Source: Annona cherimola (taxonomy: Eukaryota > Streptophyta > Magnoliopsida > Magnoliales > Annonaceae). Taken from it: a stretch of DNA of 64,000 nucleotides. Made by a program: the position numbers and the translations under genes. Position 1 is the first letter of the stretch. Each line of letters begins with the position of its first letter. Below are positions 46,961 to 60,190 of this stretch, piece after piece. The notes under the pieces were generated by a model. The model saw only the letters and a list, made by a program, of their open reading frames with translations. It searched no databases and was not told where the DNA came from. The stretch spans positions 7,881,501 through 7,945,500 of the forward strand of contig CM059974.1 of NCBI GenBank assembly GCA_030490835.1, read 5' to 3'.

Positions 46961-48923
46961 AAATAAGAAGTATCAAATATGCTTAGGTTAGCGGGTGGTG
47001 CTGTCACTGTCCAAATATGCTCAATCATGGGTGACCTTTTTATTCAATCCATCTCCTCCACCACCCTTTTTAATCATTTTGTAAGTAATAGAAATTAATC
47101 GAAACATATTGGTTTGAAAATTTTTTGTATAGCCAAATATGCTCTTGAAATGTTTTTTATGTAAAAGTATTTGAAATAAAAGAAAATGATAGAATATAAA
47201 TAATGATGATAAATAAATATAATAAAGTTAAAATAAATAAGTTAGTTGTATGGGTAGTTATATAAAAATGATTGAAAAATATGATAATTGTATATGAATA
47301 TGTGAAAAAATAATTAAAAATAATGCAAGGCTGAAAGTAAAAAAAAAATTAGATTAAAAAATTTTGATTTGAAAACTTTTATAAGTAGCCAAACACGCCC
47401 GTGATTTCTCCTGACAACTTGAATTCAACAAATGTGCTACTAGCTTTACTACTGATTAAAAGTTGATATATATTAAAAAAACACTCATCCTGCAAGTTCT
47501 TAATTTTGGAGCACCGTATACATATCAGGATATGTTCGTGACTCACAAAATTCAATTGATGTCTTAGTCATCAAACCATGTCAACATAGAGGCCATGCCA
47601 ATTAAGGGAGTAAATCAAGTTAAGGCTTTCTTAACCCTAACTCTATTTATAAAATTTTGTCTTAATCTTATATTCAATCCTCTTTTTCAAGCTCTAACCT
47701 AATCCTAAATTAAATCAGCAAAAATTGGATCAATTCAAGTTACAAATCAAGTTAGCTGATAGTTGAAAGAAAAAATGAGAAACATAGTCTTAAATAATAT
47801 CTGAACTTCGTTTTAAAATATGTGACTTTGTGTTAATAAAAGTATCATATTTAAAAGTTTTTATTTGATTAAATTCACTTAAAATAAAAATTTATACTAA
47901 AGAATGAAAATTAATAAGAATATCTTCCAATTTAAGATTCGTGTAGCAACAAAATTCCTAATTAAGATAATTTCGAAATAACTATATGGAATTGATGCAT
48001 ATGTATCATATGACTCAATAAATCAATCTTATAATAATATTCAATATAGTTTATCTTGTATAATTATTTTTAATTATAAATTATATTTTGTATTAACATA
48101 CAAAATCGGACTAGGTTGGGTTGACCAACCCTCTAACTCAAATCAACTCATTTTAAAATTCAAATTAATTCAAATCGGATTATATATTCTATTTTTATCT
48201 AGAAATAACCTAAGGATTGGGTTGGGTGTAAAATGGCATTGTCATGGAGATATTCATGTGCATTTAGACTTACTATATTTCATTAAATACTTCTCTGGCA
48301 TCAAAATTAAGGTGACATTTTAGTATGGTGTTTATGTGGGGTGAGGTGGTATAGTATTGGTGCACAATTTTAACAAATTATTTAATAATATAATAATTCT
48401 ATTTTTTCAACTCTGTTTCTATATCCTAATCATTTTTCTTTAACTTTATTCATATTATTTCATATCAATCACATAATTTTTAAAATATTTTTTTTCTACT
48501 CCTCACCCCATCTCAAAATCTAACAAAAATTTACAAACCAAATGCCTCCTTATTTCGTACGGTAGCAATAGAGTGTATTATATATCTAGAAAGAGTGCAC
48601 AAAAGGAAAAAAAACTTCAAGAAAAACATAGATTGGAAACAAAGCCTAGGTTGATTACTTTATTCTCTTTTTTTTCCAAAGAACATATATATATATATAT
48701 ATTGAAAAGAGCACTTTCATATTCTTGGAATCGTCAAGCATGTGAATCGTGAATTCCCTGTTTCTCTTCGTTGGTTACTTTATCACGTGTGATTGATTGG
48801 GCTTCTTTTGATGGGCTCCAAGCTTATTGCTGGATGCATAATGCATGGGCTTGATCCACATGGAAGGGAATTGAAATATTTCCGACTGCCGCTGCTAATG
48901 AATTACACATTCCCCATAGTCGT
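46961..48923. repeat. AT-rich DNA with a degenerate hAT-MITE relative (about 47590-48215)
   Basis: TAAGGGAGTAAATCAAG near 47600 and the following CTAACCCTAACTC-like and AAATCAGCAAAAATTGG stretches look like the left part of the 44143 element, and CTAGGTTGGGTTGACCAACC near 48110 looks like its right subterminal part. The right terminus is not recognisable. No gene is seen in the remainder. Confidence 0.4.
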
Positions 48924-48931
48924 GTTAGCGC

Positions 48932-49608
48932 TAGGGGTGCAACTTGGCCGGGTTGCCCGCTGAACTCGATTTTCGGCAGTGTTGGAACTTGCTTTTTCAT
49001 AACCCGAGCCCGAAAAACCTAATGAACCCGATTTGTAAATATGATAGGGTTAGGGTTCGAGTGAACCCGAGCCTGATTTTCCATTTTATTTTTTATTATA
49101 AAATATATTATATACATACTATTTAAAACAATATTTCTTTATATTCTTCATATTTTATGTTATTATATCTATATTTGAATATATATTTGACATATTGTAA
49201 ATAAAGTATATTATTTCATTTATATTTATCTTTTATTTCTATAATTCATTTTTACACTTATTAATTTTTTTTCTTTATCTTAGTTTTGATGTTAAATTTT
49301 TTCTAGAAATATTCTTTACATTACTATTTTAAAAAAATATGTAGTTTGATTATATATAATTATGTTTACCTACATAATTTGTTATTATTATTTATTCATA
49401 TGAAATTCTAAACTTATCACTTTTAAATAAAATGTAAATTCATTAACATAAATTCCAACTCGAAACTCAGCCTGAACCCGATTTTCAAAAATAGGGTTAG
49501 GGCTCAGGTTTTACAAATAGGGTTAGGGTTAGGATTTATGTTTTATAAATAGGGTTAGAGTTAGAGTCGAAATGAACCTGAGTTTCATGAGCCCGAGTTG
49601 CATCCCTA
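48932..49608. mobile_element. hAT-type MITE, 677 bp (TSD GTTAGCGC)
   Basis: The ends are TAGGGGTGCAACTTGG and, inward from the right, TAGGGATGCAACTCGG. GTTAGCGC is present at 48924-48931 and 49609-49616. The right subterminal region holds three AATAGGGTTAGGGTT-type blocks that resemble telomere repeats. It has an AT-rich interior with no transposase. Confidence 0.92.
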
Positions 49609-49616
49609 GTTAGCGC

Positions 49617-50790
49617 AACCCACATGTTCTCTTCCTTTGCCCCGATTAGCACGAATCTACCATACGCTTTCAACATCTTGTAAAACGCGGTTATGAATAG
49701 TTAAATCATATTAAGTTCTTGAATGGTATTTGTTGTGGCAGCATAAATAAACTCCTAATTTTTCTCACCACGTCCCGCTTCTCTCACTGTCACATACATC
49801 AAAAGGCCAAGTATTCTACCGCTTCCCTTTAAAATTGCTTATAATGAAGATAAGCATAACACTATAACAGGCTCCAGACGTCCTATAAAAGGACAACTAA
49901 ATTTCTGGAGAATATTCAAAAAAACTCTTCTTATTATTAGAATTCTGTCGTCTCTTTACTTCCAAACTCTTTCAATCCTATGCCAAACTCAATCCGTGTG
50001 TGAGGACTCCTTTGATCCTCTACAGTATTAATTATTATTGTTTAACAGATATTTAGGCCTTTAGCCAAGCAGATGATATTAAAATGACAGTCGACATAGA
50101 TCGACCTCATAAAACAAATTCACGAGTAGCATAAAATATCATTAAAAAAATGAATATGAAGTAATTTTGAATCATAAACATTTTCGAGTGGCGTGTAGGC
50201 CATTATATATTTTAAATTTTCAGGTAAATCCAAAGTCTGCTAAGATATAAATGATCTTTTTGCGTATTTTAACTTCAAGATTTTTTTTAAATTCCATTTG
50301 ATTTTGGAAAAGAAAAAAAAAAAAAAAATTCTTTCTCATCCTATTCCTTAAAATCAATGACGAACATGGTAGTGTGATCAGAAGCATCGGATCCGCTTGT
50401 ATTTCAATAGGCCGACATTAGTGATCGACCCTTTTAACTCCGTGATGGGTCATCGGGCATAATAGATGGTTATTTTGGAAATCAAAACTCTTCCATTCAC
50501 CTTTTCTTCCTATAAAATAAATCATGTCTTTCCTGAAGATTCGCTGTATATCGCTTGTTTTCCAAGTGATCATATTTCCGATGTCAACCACTAGCTACTA
50601 GCCAGCTATTTTAAGTTAGCTTAGTAATTATGTTTTCAATAAAAAATTGGTTATGAGATAGTGACAGTTGAAAGACACACTGGGAAATACTTGTGTGGTC
50701 CTGGTTGTACCCTACCAGCACGAGTTTTACATTTTTTGCCATTTTTTATTTGAATCTAATTCCTTCGTTGTATGACCATTTAGGACTAAC
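49617..50790. other. Intergenic DNA, no supported gene
   Basis: No open frame above chance and no recognisable element ends. The region has moderate composition with poly-A tracts (near 50313-50328). Confidence 0.45.
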
Positions 50791-50799
50791 ACAAGTAGT

Positions 50800-51053
50800 A
50801 CAGGATATGTTCTGTTAGACAAGTGATCCGGATTCAAAACTGAGCGTGAGAGTTTTCTCTCCTTTAATATTCAGTAGCTTGTAGTTTTTCCTATTAGGAG
50901 CTTGTAATCTTCCATTTAATACTTAGGAGTGTGTGGTCTTCCCTATTAATATTTGAGAGTTTATAGTCTTCCTATTTCAATCTTGTAAGAATTGTCCAAG
51001 GTATGATTGCAAGATATATTGAGATACAATATAAAATACCTCAATAAAAAAAA
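50800..51053 (+). mobile_element. SINE-like unit, degenerate
   Basis: A B-box-like GATCCGGATTCAAAACTG is followed by a T/A-rich body with repeated AGCTTGTAGTTTTTCCTATT-like blocks. The 3' end GAGATACAATATAAAATACC plus CTCAATAAAAAAAA resembles the tails of the SINEs at 803 and 30487. I could not assign a target duplication. Confidence 0.45.
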
Positions 51054-53880
51054 GTCATGCATTATATATTTATATTCCTCTCCTTTAATGTGTACTAAAT
51101 GTGAAATTTTATTTTACTTGGGTTCGTAAATAATTTAGAGCAAATCCAAGTGCATGACATCCATTAAAATCATATTTGTTTACATTATACACTATAATAA
51201 ATTCCAATCAAATTGATTTTTTATATTTAGACTAATGAAAGGTTTTAAATAAGGTATATGACTTGCATTTAAATAAAAATATCAACAAATGCAAAACTTA
51301 GTTAAGTTGAAGGGGCTTAAATGGAATTAGAAAAGTTGAATTGAAAATGAAAAAAAAATATCTTGAGAATGGAAAATCTAATCCCATACGCATCTCCTTC
51401 AAGTCCATAAGATCCTTTGAAATACCAAGTAACCAGGACTGCACAATTATTTCCCTAAATATATAATTATATACATGAATTGTTTATACGTGTAAAAGCA
51501 ACATATCTGAAGGGTATGGCTACTCCAAAAATCAAATAAAATTACAGCTTGATTACTTGGGATGCTCACCTCAAGAAAAACAGTAAGGCAAATGTTCAAA
51601 TTTGAGAGGGAAAATATTTTTCAGGTCGTTAGATGTAAGGTGAGCTTGTTCTTCATGTATATGAAGTCCAAGCTCTTTTTTTAAATTTTTTATTAGGTTA
51701 CAATATTTTTATTAGTATTTTATACATAATATGGCATTTGATATTACAATCAAACATGTTTAACTCTCACACGATGCAGGGATTTTTATAAATACTTCCA
51801 CATTAGAGAAAATCTATAAATACGCCTCCACCCATGGAGAATCAAAAAATCAACCTGCACAACTTTAGTGGAGACTTAACATTGGTGGCATTTTTTTATG
51901 CTGATAGTGTTACCATAAGGCCACGTGTCATTAGGTATATAATATTAAGTATAAGGTCATCTAGGTTGTGCTTGAAGGGACCAATGAGGGATTTTCTTAT
52001 TTTTAGAAGATCATAAAAAACATAGTATTATAAGCCATGATAATAATAAAACATATAAACAAAAGATAATTTACACATTTAGCTTGTACCAACTGTATTC
52101 ACACATTCTTAAAAATTATGTAAGACTAGGTACAGGGTTAGGTGAAATATATGATGTGGGGCGCATATTATGTTTTTCTGTTTCTTTTTTTTTTTTTTTT
52201 GGCAGTTTAGTGTTAAATGTGTCGGATTTATATCATGAGCAAAGCATTTTTAGATATGCTCTCGTATGCGAAGGACAAACCTTGTATAATTTTTTTTTTT
52301 TTTTTGAGGTAAACCTCGTATAATTTAAACAACTTTGAAAATAGACAATGTTGAATTAAAAGTGGATATGCCACCGTTGCACTCTAGTTAAGGTGAGCAT
52401 AATTAGATGGGGTTCACTTTATGATGAAATTAAAATTAACTTCACTTATTGCATTTTATCGTCTATTTAATTAGAATTTCAAGTTCTATCAAAACAAATA
52501 TCTAAATACAATCCATCTAAAAATATGTAAAAATTAACGTAATATAATTATTTAATTTATATATCAAGCCTAAAGCTGTTAATGCAGCATCTAAATTGTC
52601 TAAATCATCACTTCTGTATTGCGTAAGTGATTCCATATAGTATTATGATATTCTAATACAGCTATAAATGAATGGAAACATTTTTTTTTATAACTTTCAT
52701 ATAATTACATGTATTTTAGGTAAATGTGGCGACACAAGATTCGGATTAAACTATTTTTTGGTTCTATGATAAAATAAACGTTGCTAAACTACACGACGGA
52801 TTGAATTTTAATTTTTTCATCAATGTAAACTACTAAACTCTATATCATCAAGAGCTATGATACTATACAATGGGTTATTATTTTGCTAATTAACAACCTC
52901 GCATATTTTATATATTCATTTTTTATTTTTCTTTACTTTTATGTGGGCCCAAGTGCTTTTAATATCATTACCAAAATTTATTATTTTAAAATTATTTTAT
53001 GAAAATTTTCAAAATTTTAAAAATAAAAAATTTCATATTTTCCATTTGTGGGGGATTGTAAGATGAGAGAAAAATTTTTATTTTAAAATTTTTAAAAAAT
53101 ATGTAGAAGACTTCGACAAGGATAATGATCCAAATAAGCTTGGGCACAAATAAAAGTGAAAAAATAAGAAAGATATAAAATACATTATAAAATCTAAATT
53201 TTGGTCCAAGACTTTGTCGAATTAGATTGAAGACCTATATTATCATTATAAGAAATCATTTCATATAGACGGTGCCAATAACAAGTTTGAGCTTAGCCTA
53301 AGGCTCAGGTGAGGTAAGCTAGGAACTTAGATCATCCGGTTAATAAAACAAGAAAGGATAGTTTGTGCAAATAGACTTGAGTTTTATATGAAAAGGTGAC
53401 TTAAGAATGTAAAATCACTTAAAAACTACAAGGTCAATTCTAATCAAAGTTCCACTATTAATTTTTTTAATTATAGAGAGTAAGATATGTGGTCAAGTAA
53501 TTTTTTTTCTTCTCTCATGGAACTCTCCCCTTAATAGAAAAGAGCACGCGAGTTTCAGCCTTTACCCCCAAAGATTGACTTGTTAGAGCAAATTTACTAT
53601 ATTTGACCTTGATTACACTAGAGGGACTAACTTGCTCCAAAACATCTAACTTGAAAGATTTTGCTCGAGTACATGTGGCTGTGTCAACCCATCCCGCTTG
53701 CTTAGTGAGATTTTGCTCTTTCGCTTTGAGGGCTCAGGCCTTAAAGACAACTGATTATGTGAGTTTTGGTCTTCATAAGCTTATTATCTTTGTCTAGTGT
53801 TGTTAAGTGTTGATAGCTCTTTGGGCTTAAATATTGGCTATATACTCGACCCTTATTAATACATGAAGTTGTTACTAAAG
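51054..53880. other. AT-rich intergenic DNA
   Basis: No gene is supported. About 52390-52850 carries a degenerate copy of the dispersed AT-rich repeats (TGATGAAATTAAAATTAAC near 52420, ATTGCATTTTATCG near 52451). Two poly-T runs (52186-52200, 52291-52305) generate hydrophobic frames. Confidence 0.45.
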
Positions 53881-53891
53881 TAAGTAACAAT

Positions 53892-54605
53892 TAGAGGTGG
53901 GAATTAGGGCGGGTTGATCCATGACCCGGCCTTGACCTAATCCGTCTTTAACCAAGTAAAATCAATATATTTTTGACTTGGTATAGGGATATATTAAAAA
54001 TTTTGACCCAAATTTAAAAATAGGATTGGAGTGAGTCGACCATGTCTTGACCCACCCCGCATATATTAATTTATTAAAAATTATAAGCTTATGTTTAACT
54101 ATTATTATTTTCTTTCAAAATTTTCACTTTTTTAGAATTAACTCTATCAACAATAAAAGAATCAATTTATTCAGAAAGCAATATACGAATCAATAAAAAG
54201 AATTTGTACATATATAACTCTTATGTATAACTGTATATTAACGTATTTTAATAAATTTATTCTATATTTTTTATGTTTTGTTTTCTTAATTACGTGTTTT
54301 TAATAATTAGTGAAATATTGAAACATATAATATTTAAATTTAGTATAGATGTATTTTTATGTTTGATAGGTATATAAATTCTTAAAATCATCTTATTTGA
54401 CCTGCATTTTTTACCCGACCTGCTATCCCGAAATCGGTCTGATACCAACTCGAAGTTTGTCCTAGAACCTATTAAAACAAAGTAAGGGTCAAACTGACAT
54501 TGTCCCAATCCGGTATAAAAAAAAAGTCAAATTGAATTTTTAAAAAGTAAGATCAGGGTTGGGCAAACCTTAGCCCGGTACGGCCCGTCCCGATTCCCAC
54601 CCCTA
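53892..54605. mobile_element. hAT-type MITE, 714 bp (TSD GTAACAAY)
   Basis: The left end TAGAGGTGGGAATTAGGGCG and right end (read inward) TAGGGGTGGGAATCGGGACG are inverse repeats with a few changes. Flanks are GTAACAAT at 53884-53891 and GTAACAAC at 54606-54613, one mismatch in 8. Reverse-complemented, it lines up along most of its length with the element at 40414-41132, sharing GGTTTGCCCAACCCTGA and GTTTGACCCTTACTTT. Confidence 0.9.
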
Positions 54606-54613
54606 GTAACAAC

Positions 54614-56390
54614 CCATTATATGGTGTCATAACTCTTTCATCAATGATATAACTTAACTATAGTGCAACATGGTGCAACTTGTACCGTAACAATTTGCAC
54701 TTTTTAATAACTAAAATTTTCTTGCATAAGGATAAATTTTGGTTGGTAAAGGAAATTTTTTTTTTGAATTCATTGGTAAAGAATTTTTTTTTTGCATCTA
54801 TTGCTAAAGAAAAAGTTGATTGCTAATAATTTGTGTTATGTGTAAAATGGCAACCATTAAAAAAATCCGGTTGCTCTGTCAAAAAAAAATCTGGTTGCGA
54901 ATAAATCACGTTTTTGTGTTTGGTAACTAAATTTTGATTTAGTTGCCAAAACATCACCATAAGAAAAGAAAATTTTCTTTAATTATAAAAGCATTACCAT
55001 AAGCAAGTATATTTTTCTTTGCTTATAAAAATGTATCATAAGTAAAAAAAAAAAAAATCCTTGCATATACAGTTTTCTTGCTAATAAAGGTTTTTTTTTT
55101 GCTAATAAATGTTGACAAAATTGTATGTTTTTAGTGCTGTTGCATACCGAATTAAAAATCGAAACATATAAAGCAACTCTTATTCCACCACAAGGAGAAC
55201 GAATCCTTGCGTGGGTTACTTGGTGAATGGGCCACCCATCACACCCATCATTTTATAACTTCTAGCTTGGCCACGATGGCAAAATTTAAAGAATATTTCA
55301 GGATAATTAAGCCATCCACCTCCTCAGGCCTTGAAATTTGGATTTCAGTCGTTGTGTCACATGCAGTACTCGAATGCATCAGCAAATTATAGTTGTATAG
55401 AAGCGTATACACTACTCAATTAGAGGAATCTGAGATGATGGCAACCTGACAACAAAATGATACAAAAATCGTATTTATTTGGCTGATCAAACTTTTTAAT
55501 AAATTCAGATTTCATGCTTGAACTAAAACTCTGGCGATAGATTCTTCGTCCCTAGTTATATTGTATCTAGCTTAGGAGGTTATCTTGTGGGTTTGGGTGA
55601 GGTGAACTGTCAAAGACCCAAATCAGATGTGCCATCTCCGTGTAGAAGTGTATGGGCTGCCTAATAGTCCATTCAATCAACATCACAGCTCTAGGCAGTA
55701 ACCACATCTAAACTAAATAACCTTTTTCATTTCTATTTACGATAAACCGACTATAGAGGAGGGAGGCCTAATTAAAGTCTGTTCACGAATTGGATTGGAT
55801 GGGTACGGGGATGAATATTTCGCATAGAAAAAAATTTCGTTACGTGTTAGCAACGAGAAAAGTTATATACAAAATTTTAAAAATTATATAAAAGTAAAAA
55901 AGTAGGCTATTATTTTTCAAGAAAGAAAAATTATTTTTAAAAATATAAAATTTCATACCATATACCTTCCATTCACATTGGACGTCTCCAGCTAAGTAGC
56001 ATAGAATTTTAGTAAGCTTGGTTAGGGTGTATTTTGCAAACGTCCCTTTTTGGGTGCGCAAATAGAGGCCTGGACTATGCATCAAGGTGTGCCTTCAAAG
56101 GCCATTGCGCAGTTGGCCTCGTGGTAACTGCGAAGGCTAGCATATAGCCAGCAAACCCAGTTTGGAATCTCTTTTCCTTATTGGAAGGGAGTTTTTACAA
56201 AAACAATGCCCTGAAATGGAGATTTTGCAATTGACTTCATGAAAGTGGAGAGTTTTAGAGATTTCTCTTTAGTACAGGGGTGTTTATAAGAAAATTTCAT
56301 CGATAGCATAAGAGTTGTGAATGTGCGTCATTATAATATTAAGATGTCATATTACATAAATGCCAATAAAATAGGAGTTTTGATCTTTTG
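54614..56390. other. Intergenic DNA, no supported gene
   Basis: This is AT-rich with poly-T tracts in its first half. A tRNA-like head (GTTGGCCTCGTGGTAACTGC at about 56110) resembles the SINE-like unit at 19690 but has no clear tail. The 61-codon frame at 55207-55392 is not recognised. Confidence 0.45.
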
Positions 56391-56775
56391 AAGCCGGCTT
56401 CACGATGGCTTCCGTAAAGCCAGCCCAAAAAATCTATTTTTTAAAAAAAAAAATTGATTTTTTTCATGGGTAAGTAAATCTAGGTGTATTAAATCTATAA
56501 ACCAAGTTTTACTATTTTTGGATGTTTTTAAGTATTTATTTTGAATTTTTAAACACAGTGGCATTTTCGTAATTTTTTGAGATCAGAAAATTACGAAAAT
56601 GCCACTGTATTTAAAAATCCAAAATAAATACTTAAAAACATCCAAAAATGGTAAAAATTGGTTTATAGATTTAACACACCTAGATTTACTTACCCATGAA
56701 AAAAAAATTAAATTTTTTTTTAAAAAATAGGTTTTTGGGCTGGCTTTACGGAGGCCACTGTAAAGCCGGCTTCAA
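56391..56775. mobile_element. Foldback MITE (GAAGCCGGCTT ends)
   Basis: Outer arms TGAAGCCGGCTTCACGATGG and CACTGTAAAGCCGGCTTCAA bracket inner arms in which GCCACTGTATTTAAAAATCC pairs with a GATTTTTAAACACAGTGGC-type arm. The inner core resembles the other foldback families, while the outer 60 bp are unique. Flanking AATAAAATA and ACATAAAAA resemble each other but are not a clear duplication. Confidence 0.7.
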
Positions 56776-59624
56776 CAGATCATTCCACATAAAAAAGGTA
56801 TGCCTGCCAAGTGACAATATGAACTTTGCATGTGCCCTTGTGTCACATTCTTTGAGGATTCTCATCAAAGATCACATCTAAACTTCAACTGCAGTAAAGT
56901 TGAAATATTTAGGACAAAAGAGGTGCATGCAGCCTCTATCTTGGTGTAGGACTAGATATTTTGAACTTTAGCCAAATACATAAAATATTACTTTCCACAT
57001 AGTAAAATCACTAGCAAGGTAAAGTGGAGCCTAAGGCTTCATTTTGGATAAGCAGCTTGTGTACCGCCCAATAGTAGACTTTGTATGGGACTAATAATAT
57101 TTTTCAAGGCTATTTGACATATCAATTTTGTGCATAACATTGTTTAGGAAAAAAAAATTTTGATTGGTTTTAGAAATTTTTTTTTTGTATTTATAATATA
57201 TGACCCTAATTCCCTACATACCTACAATGTTTTGCTTCTAGGATGAGATGAAAATTGGGACTAGGATGAAATGTAATCTTCCAATTCATAAAAAAATATT
57301 TCACATTCTCAACAAATAATCACCTATTTTTTTCATTCCAATACAATTTTTTCAATTTCACTACATTTTTTTTTCCTTTTTCAATACACATTAATATTTT
57401 TTCTATCTCACATTCTTATCTCAATCTCATCCTATCTAAGTTGTGAATAGATGACATCCTATGCATCTAGGAGCATTGAGGCTCAATCCTCCCAGGTGCA
57501 TTTTATCTTTTTTTACTTTTTTTCAAAGTTCTTTTTTACGCAAAGGTTAATCTATATGTATTTAACATATATATCAATTTTTACTATTTTTAAAGGTTTT
57601 TAGATATTTTTTTGGATTTTTAAAAATTAGTAACATTTTTAGTAATTTTGGATTTTTAGGGATAACGTCACATGAATACAAGGGACTTTTGTTATCAAAA
57701 TAGTGATTATCTATTATGTTAAAAAGAGGATTTTAACTTATCAAATTTCTCTCATTAAAGTAATTCAACTCTCATATGTCACTTGAATCATTTGATGCCA
57801 CAATTTTTTTTGATACAATACGAATTCGATGCCACAAATTAATGATTCACTATTATCAATCAAGCTATATTAGGTCGAATTATTTTAATTAGAAAATTTT
57901 TAATTAATAAAATTATATTTTTAATAAGGTAGATAATAGTTGTTTTGACAGCATTAGTATGATAGATATTTATTTTTAAAACCCTATGGATATATTATGA
58001 GTTAAGGTAAAATGTCATCAATATAAGAGAAATTCATCATTTTTTCATAAAAAGCTAAAATGCTAGCTTCTTAAAATGGTGAGATTAAACCTTAAAATAA
58101 GCATTTTGACAGACTTATTTTAAACTCTAACTAAACAAACATACGCGTCAATCTAGTGGTCAGACTGTGCATAAGACTTCATTTTGGACTAGCAATTTTG
58201 AGCTGCATGGACAGACATCTCACCTCTTCATCCACTATTTGGCACCAAAAACATTTCAAATTCCAATATGATTTATTTTTTTTCTTCTTCATGTCAAAAA
58301 CTCAAAATCATTCAAATGAAGCATCGTGTTGTGGTGAGCATCAATGAAGAAAACAGCAAGAAAATGTTCTTCTTGCCCTCCATAAATAGCCATAATCAAA
58401 AGATGCAAAAAGATTAGCCATTTTAAAACTACTCTTTTGTGTAACTTTTTTCATTTTTAATATCTTGATGATTAATAAAAAATCTACTTCATCTGTTATA
58501 TTTAACATAATTTATATCATCATATAAACTTTTTCATTCATATAATATCAATGTATATGACCTTATCTATAAATATATAAAATTCATATAATAAAATAAT
58601 TTAATACTAAATATTAATTTTAAAGTAGAATTTTCAACTATCTAAAATATTATTATTATTATGTAGATAAATGATTCTATAAAATAGTATTAAAATCCAT
58701 CATATATGTGAATCAATTTAAGTACTTTTCTTGTTCTACATATGAATATATTTATTTTTTGGCAAATGTTGCCCATGCATCTATTAAATTTGGATGAAAT
58801 TTGATCTTCTTACAAAATAAATGATGTTAAATACAAAAAATTAATTAGATTTTGTATTATCAATCCATGGACGAAAGTTGATACATGGAAGCTCAGCCGA
58901 CGTCAATTTACCCAATTTAGTGTGACAAATGACTGTTTAAAGCATTCTCTCGGTTGCAGTGAAACAAAGTTAAGTGGATAAAGTACGAGTGGAAGTTAAT
59001 TTGTTCGATTTCTAACAAAGGTTTAGTTGCAGACGATACAACTCCATATCTCGTCGTGACAGGGAAGATTATTATTCCAGTGGCCCCACTACGATCAGGG
59101 GCTTCCATCAACGGTGGAAGTCAGGGCAACAAATTCAAGAGGGAGAAAAGTCAGCAGACTCTTTCGCCGACAAAAAAGCATTATCCAATGACCGAATTCC
59201 AGATGGCACGATACGGGCCGCATACCTTACTACATTTATGATAAAAGAAACTTTTTTTTTTTTTTGGAAATTATATATTATTTAACAGTTTATATATTTA
59301 AATAAGGGTATAAAAGGAAAACTGTAGTAGTCTCTTTTATAGAGATATTTTCAAACCAAAATAACATTTTAATTATTTTTTAATAACATTCAATTCTACG
59401 TTTTCTCATTATTATATAAAATTTTAATTATTTAAAAAAATTATTAAATACTTATGTTGCTAGCATCGTCTTCTACTGTACACCTTTTTGAAAAACACAT
59501 TTATAGGCTAGGAAATATATATATCTAGAGCCCGCATATTTGGTACGTTTACCTTGTTTTTTTGACCGATTGAGCATGCGTGCTGGGCGCCTTTTTGATT
59601 CGATAATGCCCTGGAGATATTGAC
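56776..59624. other. AT-rich intergenic DNA with broken MITEs
   Basis: About 57450-57660 is half of a foldback element (CATCTAGGAGCATTGAGGCT onward) with no partner arm. About 58440-58880 carries a dispersed AT-rich foldback repeat. The GC-richer stretch 58900-59240 has short frames on both strands that I do not recognise. Confidence 0.45.
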
Positions 59625-59941
59625 AGACTTGGGTTGTATGCTCGGGAGCATGCTTTTTAAAAAAAAAATTTATAAACTTGTTAGCCCAAGTGTATTAACA
59701 TATTTATCAATTTTTATCAATTTTTATTATTTTTTGAGATTTTTAGATATTTATTTTTTATTTTAGAAAATCAGTAAAATACCACTGATTTTCAAAAATA
59801 AAAAATAAATATCTAAAATACTTCAAAAATGGTAAAAATTTACTCAAATATTAAATATACTTGAGTTAACAAGTTCATAAAAAAAATTTAAAAAAAAATA
59901 AGTATATACACCCAGGAGCCGGGAGCATACAACCGAAGTCC
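59625..59941. mobile_element. Foldback MITE, Mutator-like (TSD GATATTGAC)
   Basis: It begins AGACTTGGGTTGTATGCTC and ends GAGCATACAACCGAAGTCC, with arms that pair through AAAATCAGTAAAATACCACT. GATATTGAC is present at 59616-59624 and 59942-59950, an exact 9-bp duplication. It belongs to the same family as 3177 and 29348. Confidence 0.88.
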
Positions 59942-60010
59942 GATATTGACAACGTATGTAGACAGCATGCATGTGATGTGGCCTGACGTAGACGCCCACA
60001 TGCAACCGCT

Positions 60011-60190
60011 GTAACCGATGTAATGTGATTTTCAAAAATGTTACTGATTTTTAAAAATTAAAAATAAATATTTAAAATATTCTAAAAATAGTAAAAATTT
60101 ATCACATATTAAATATAAATAAATTAACAATCTTGTAAAAAAAATTTCGAAAAAAACTAAAAAAGAAAGTGTATGCAACCGAAAGCATTG
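60011..60190. repeat. Half of a foldback MITE
   Basis: It carries only one arm of the family (TTTTTAAAAATTAAAAATAAA through a TAAATTAACAATCTTG block to GTGTATGCAACCGAAAGC). The opposite arm is absent, so it is a deletion derivative or a fragment. Confidence 0.55.

Noticed and set aside
49491..49565. Interstitial telomere repeat
   Set aside because: The TTAGGG blocks are few, imperfect and confined to the subterminal part of a hAT MITE with its own target duplication.
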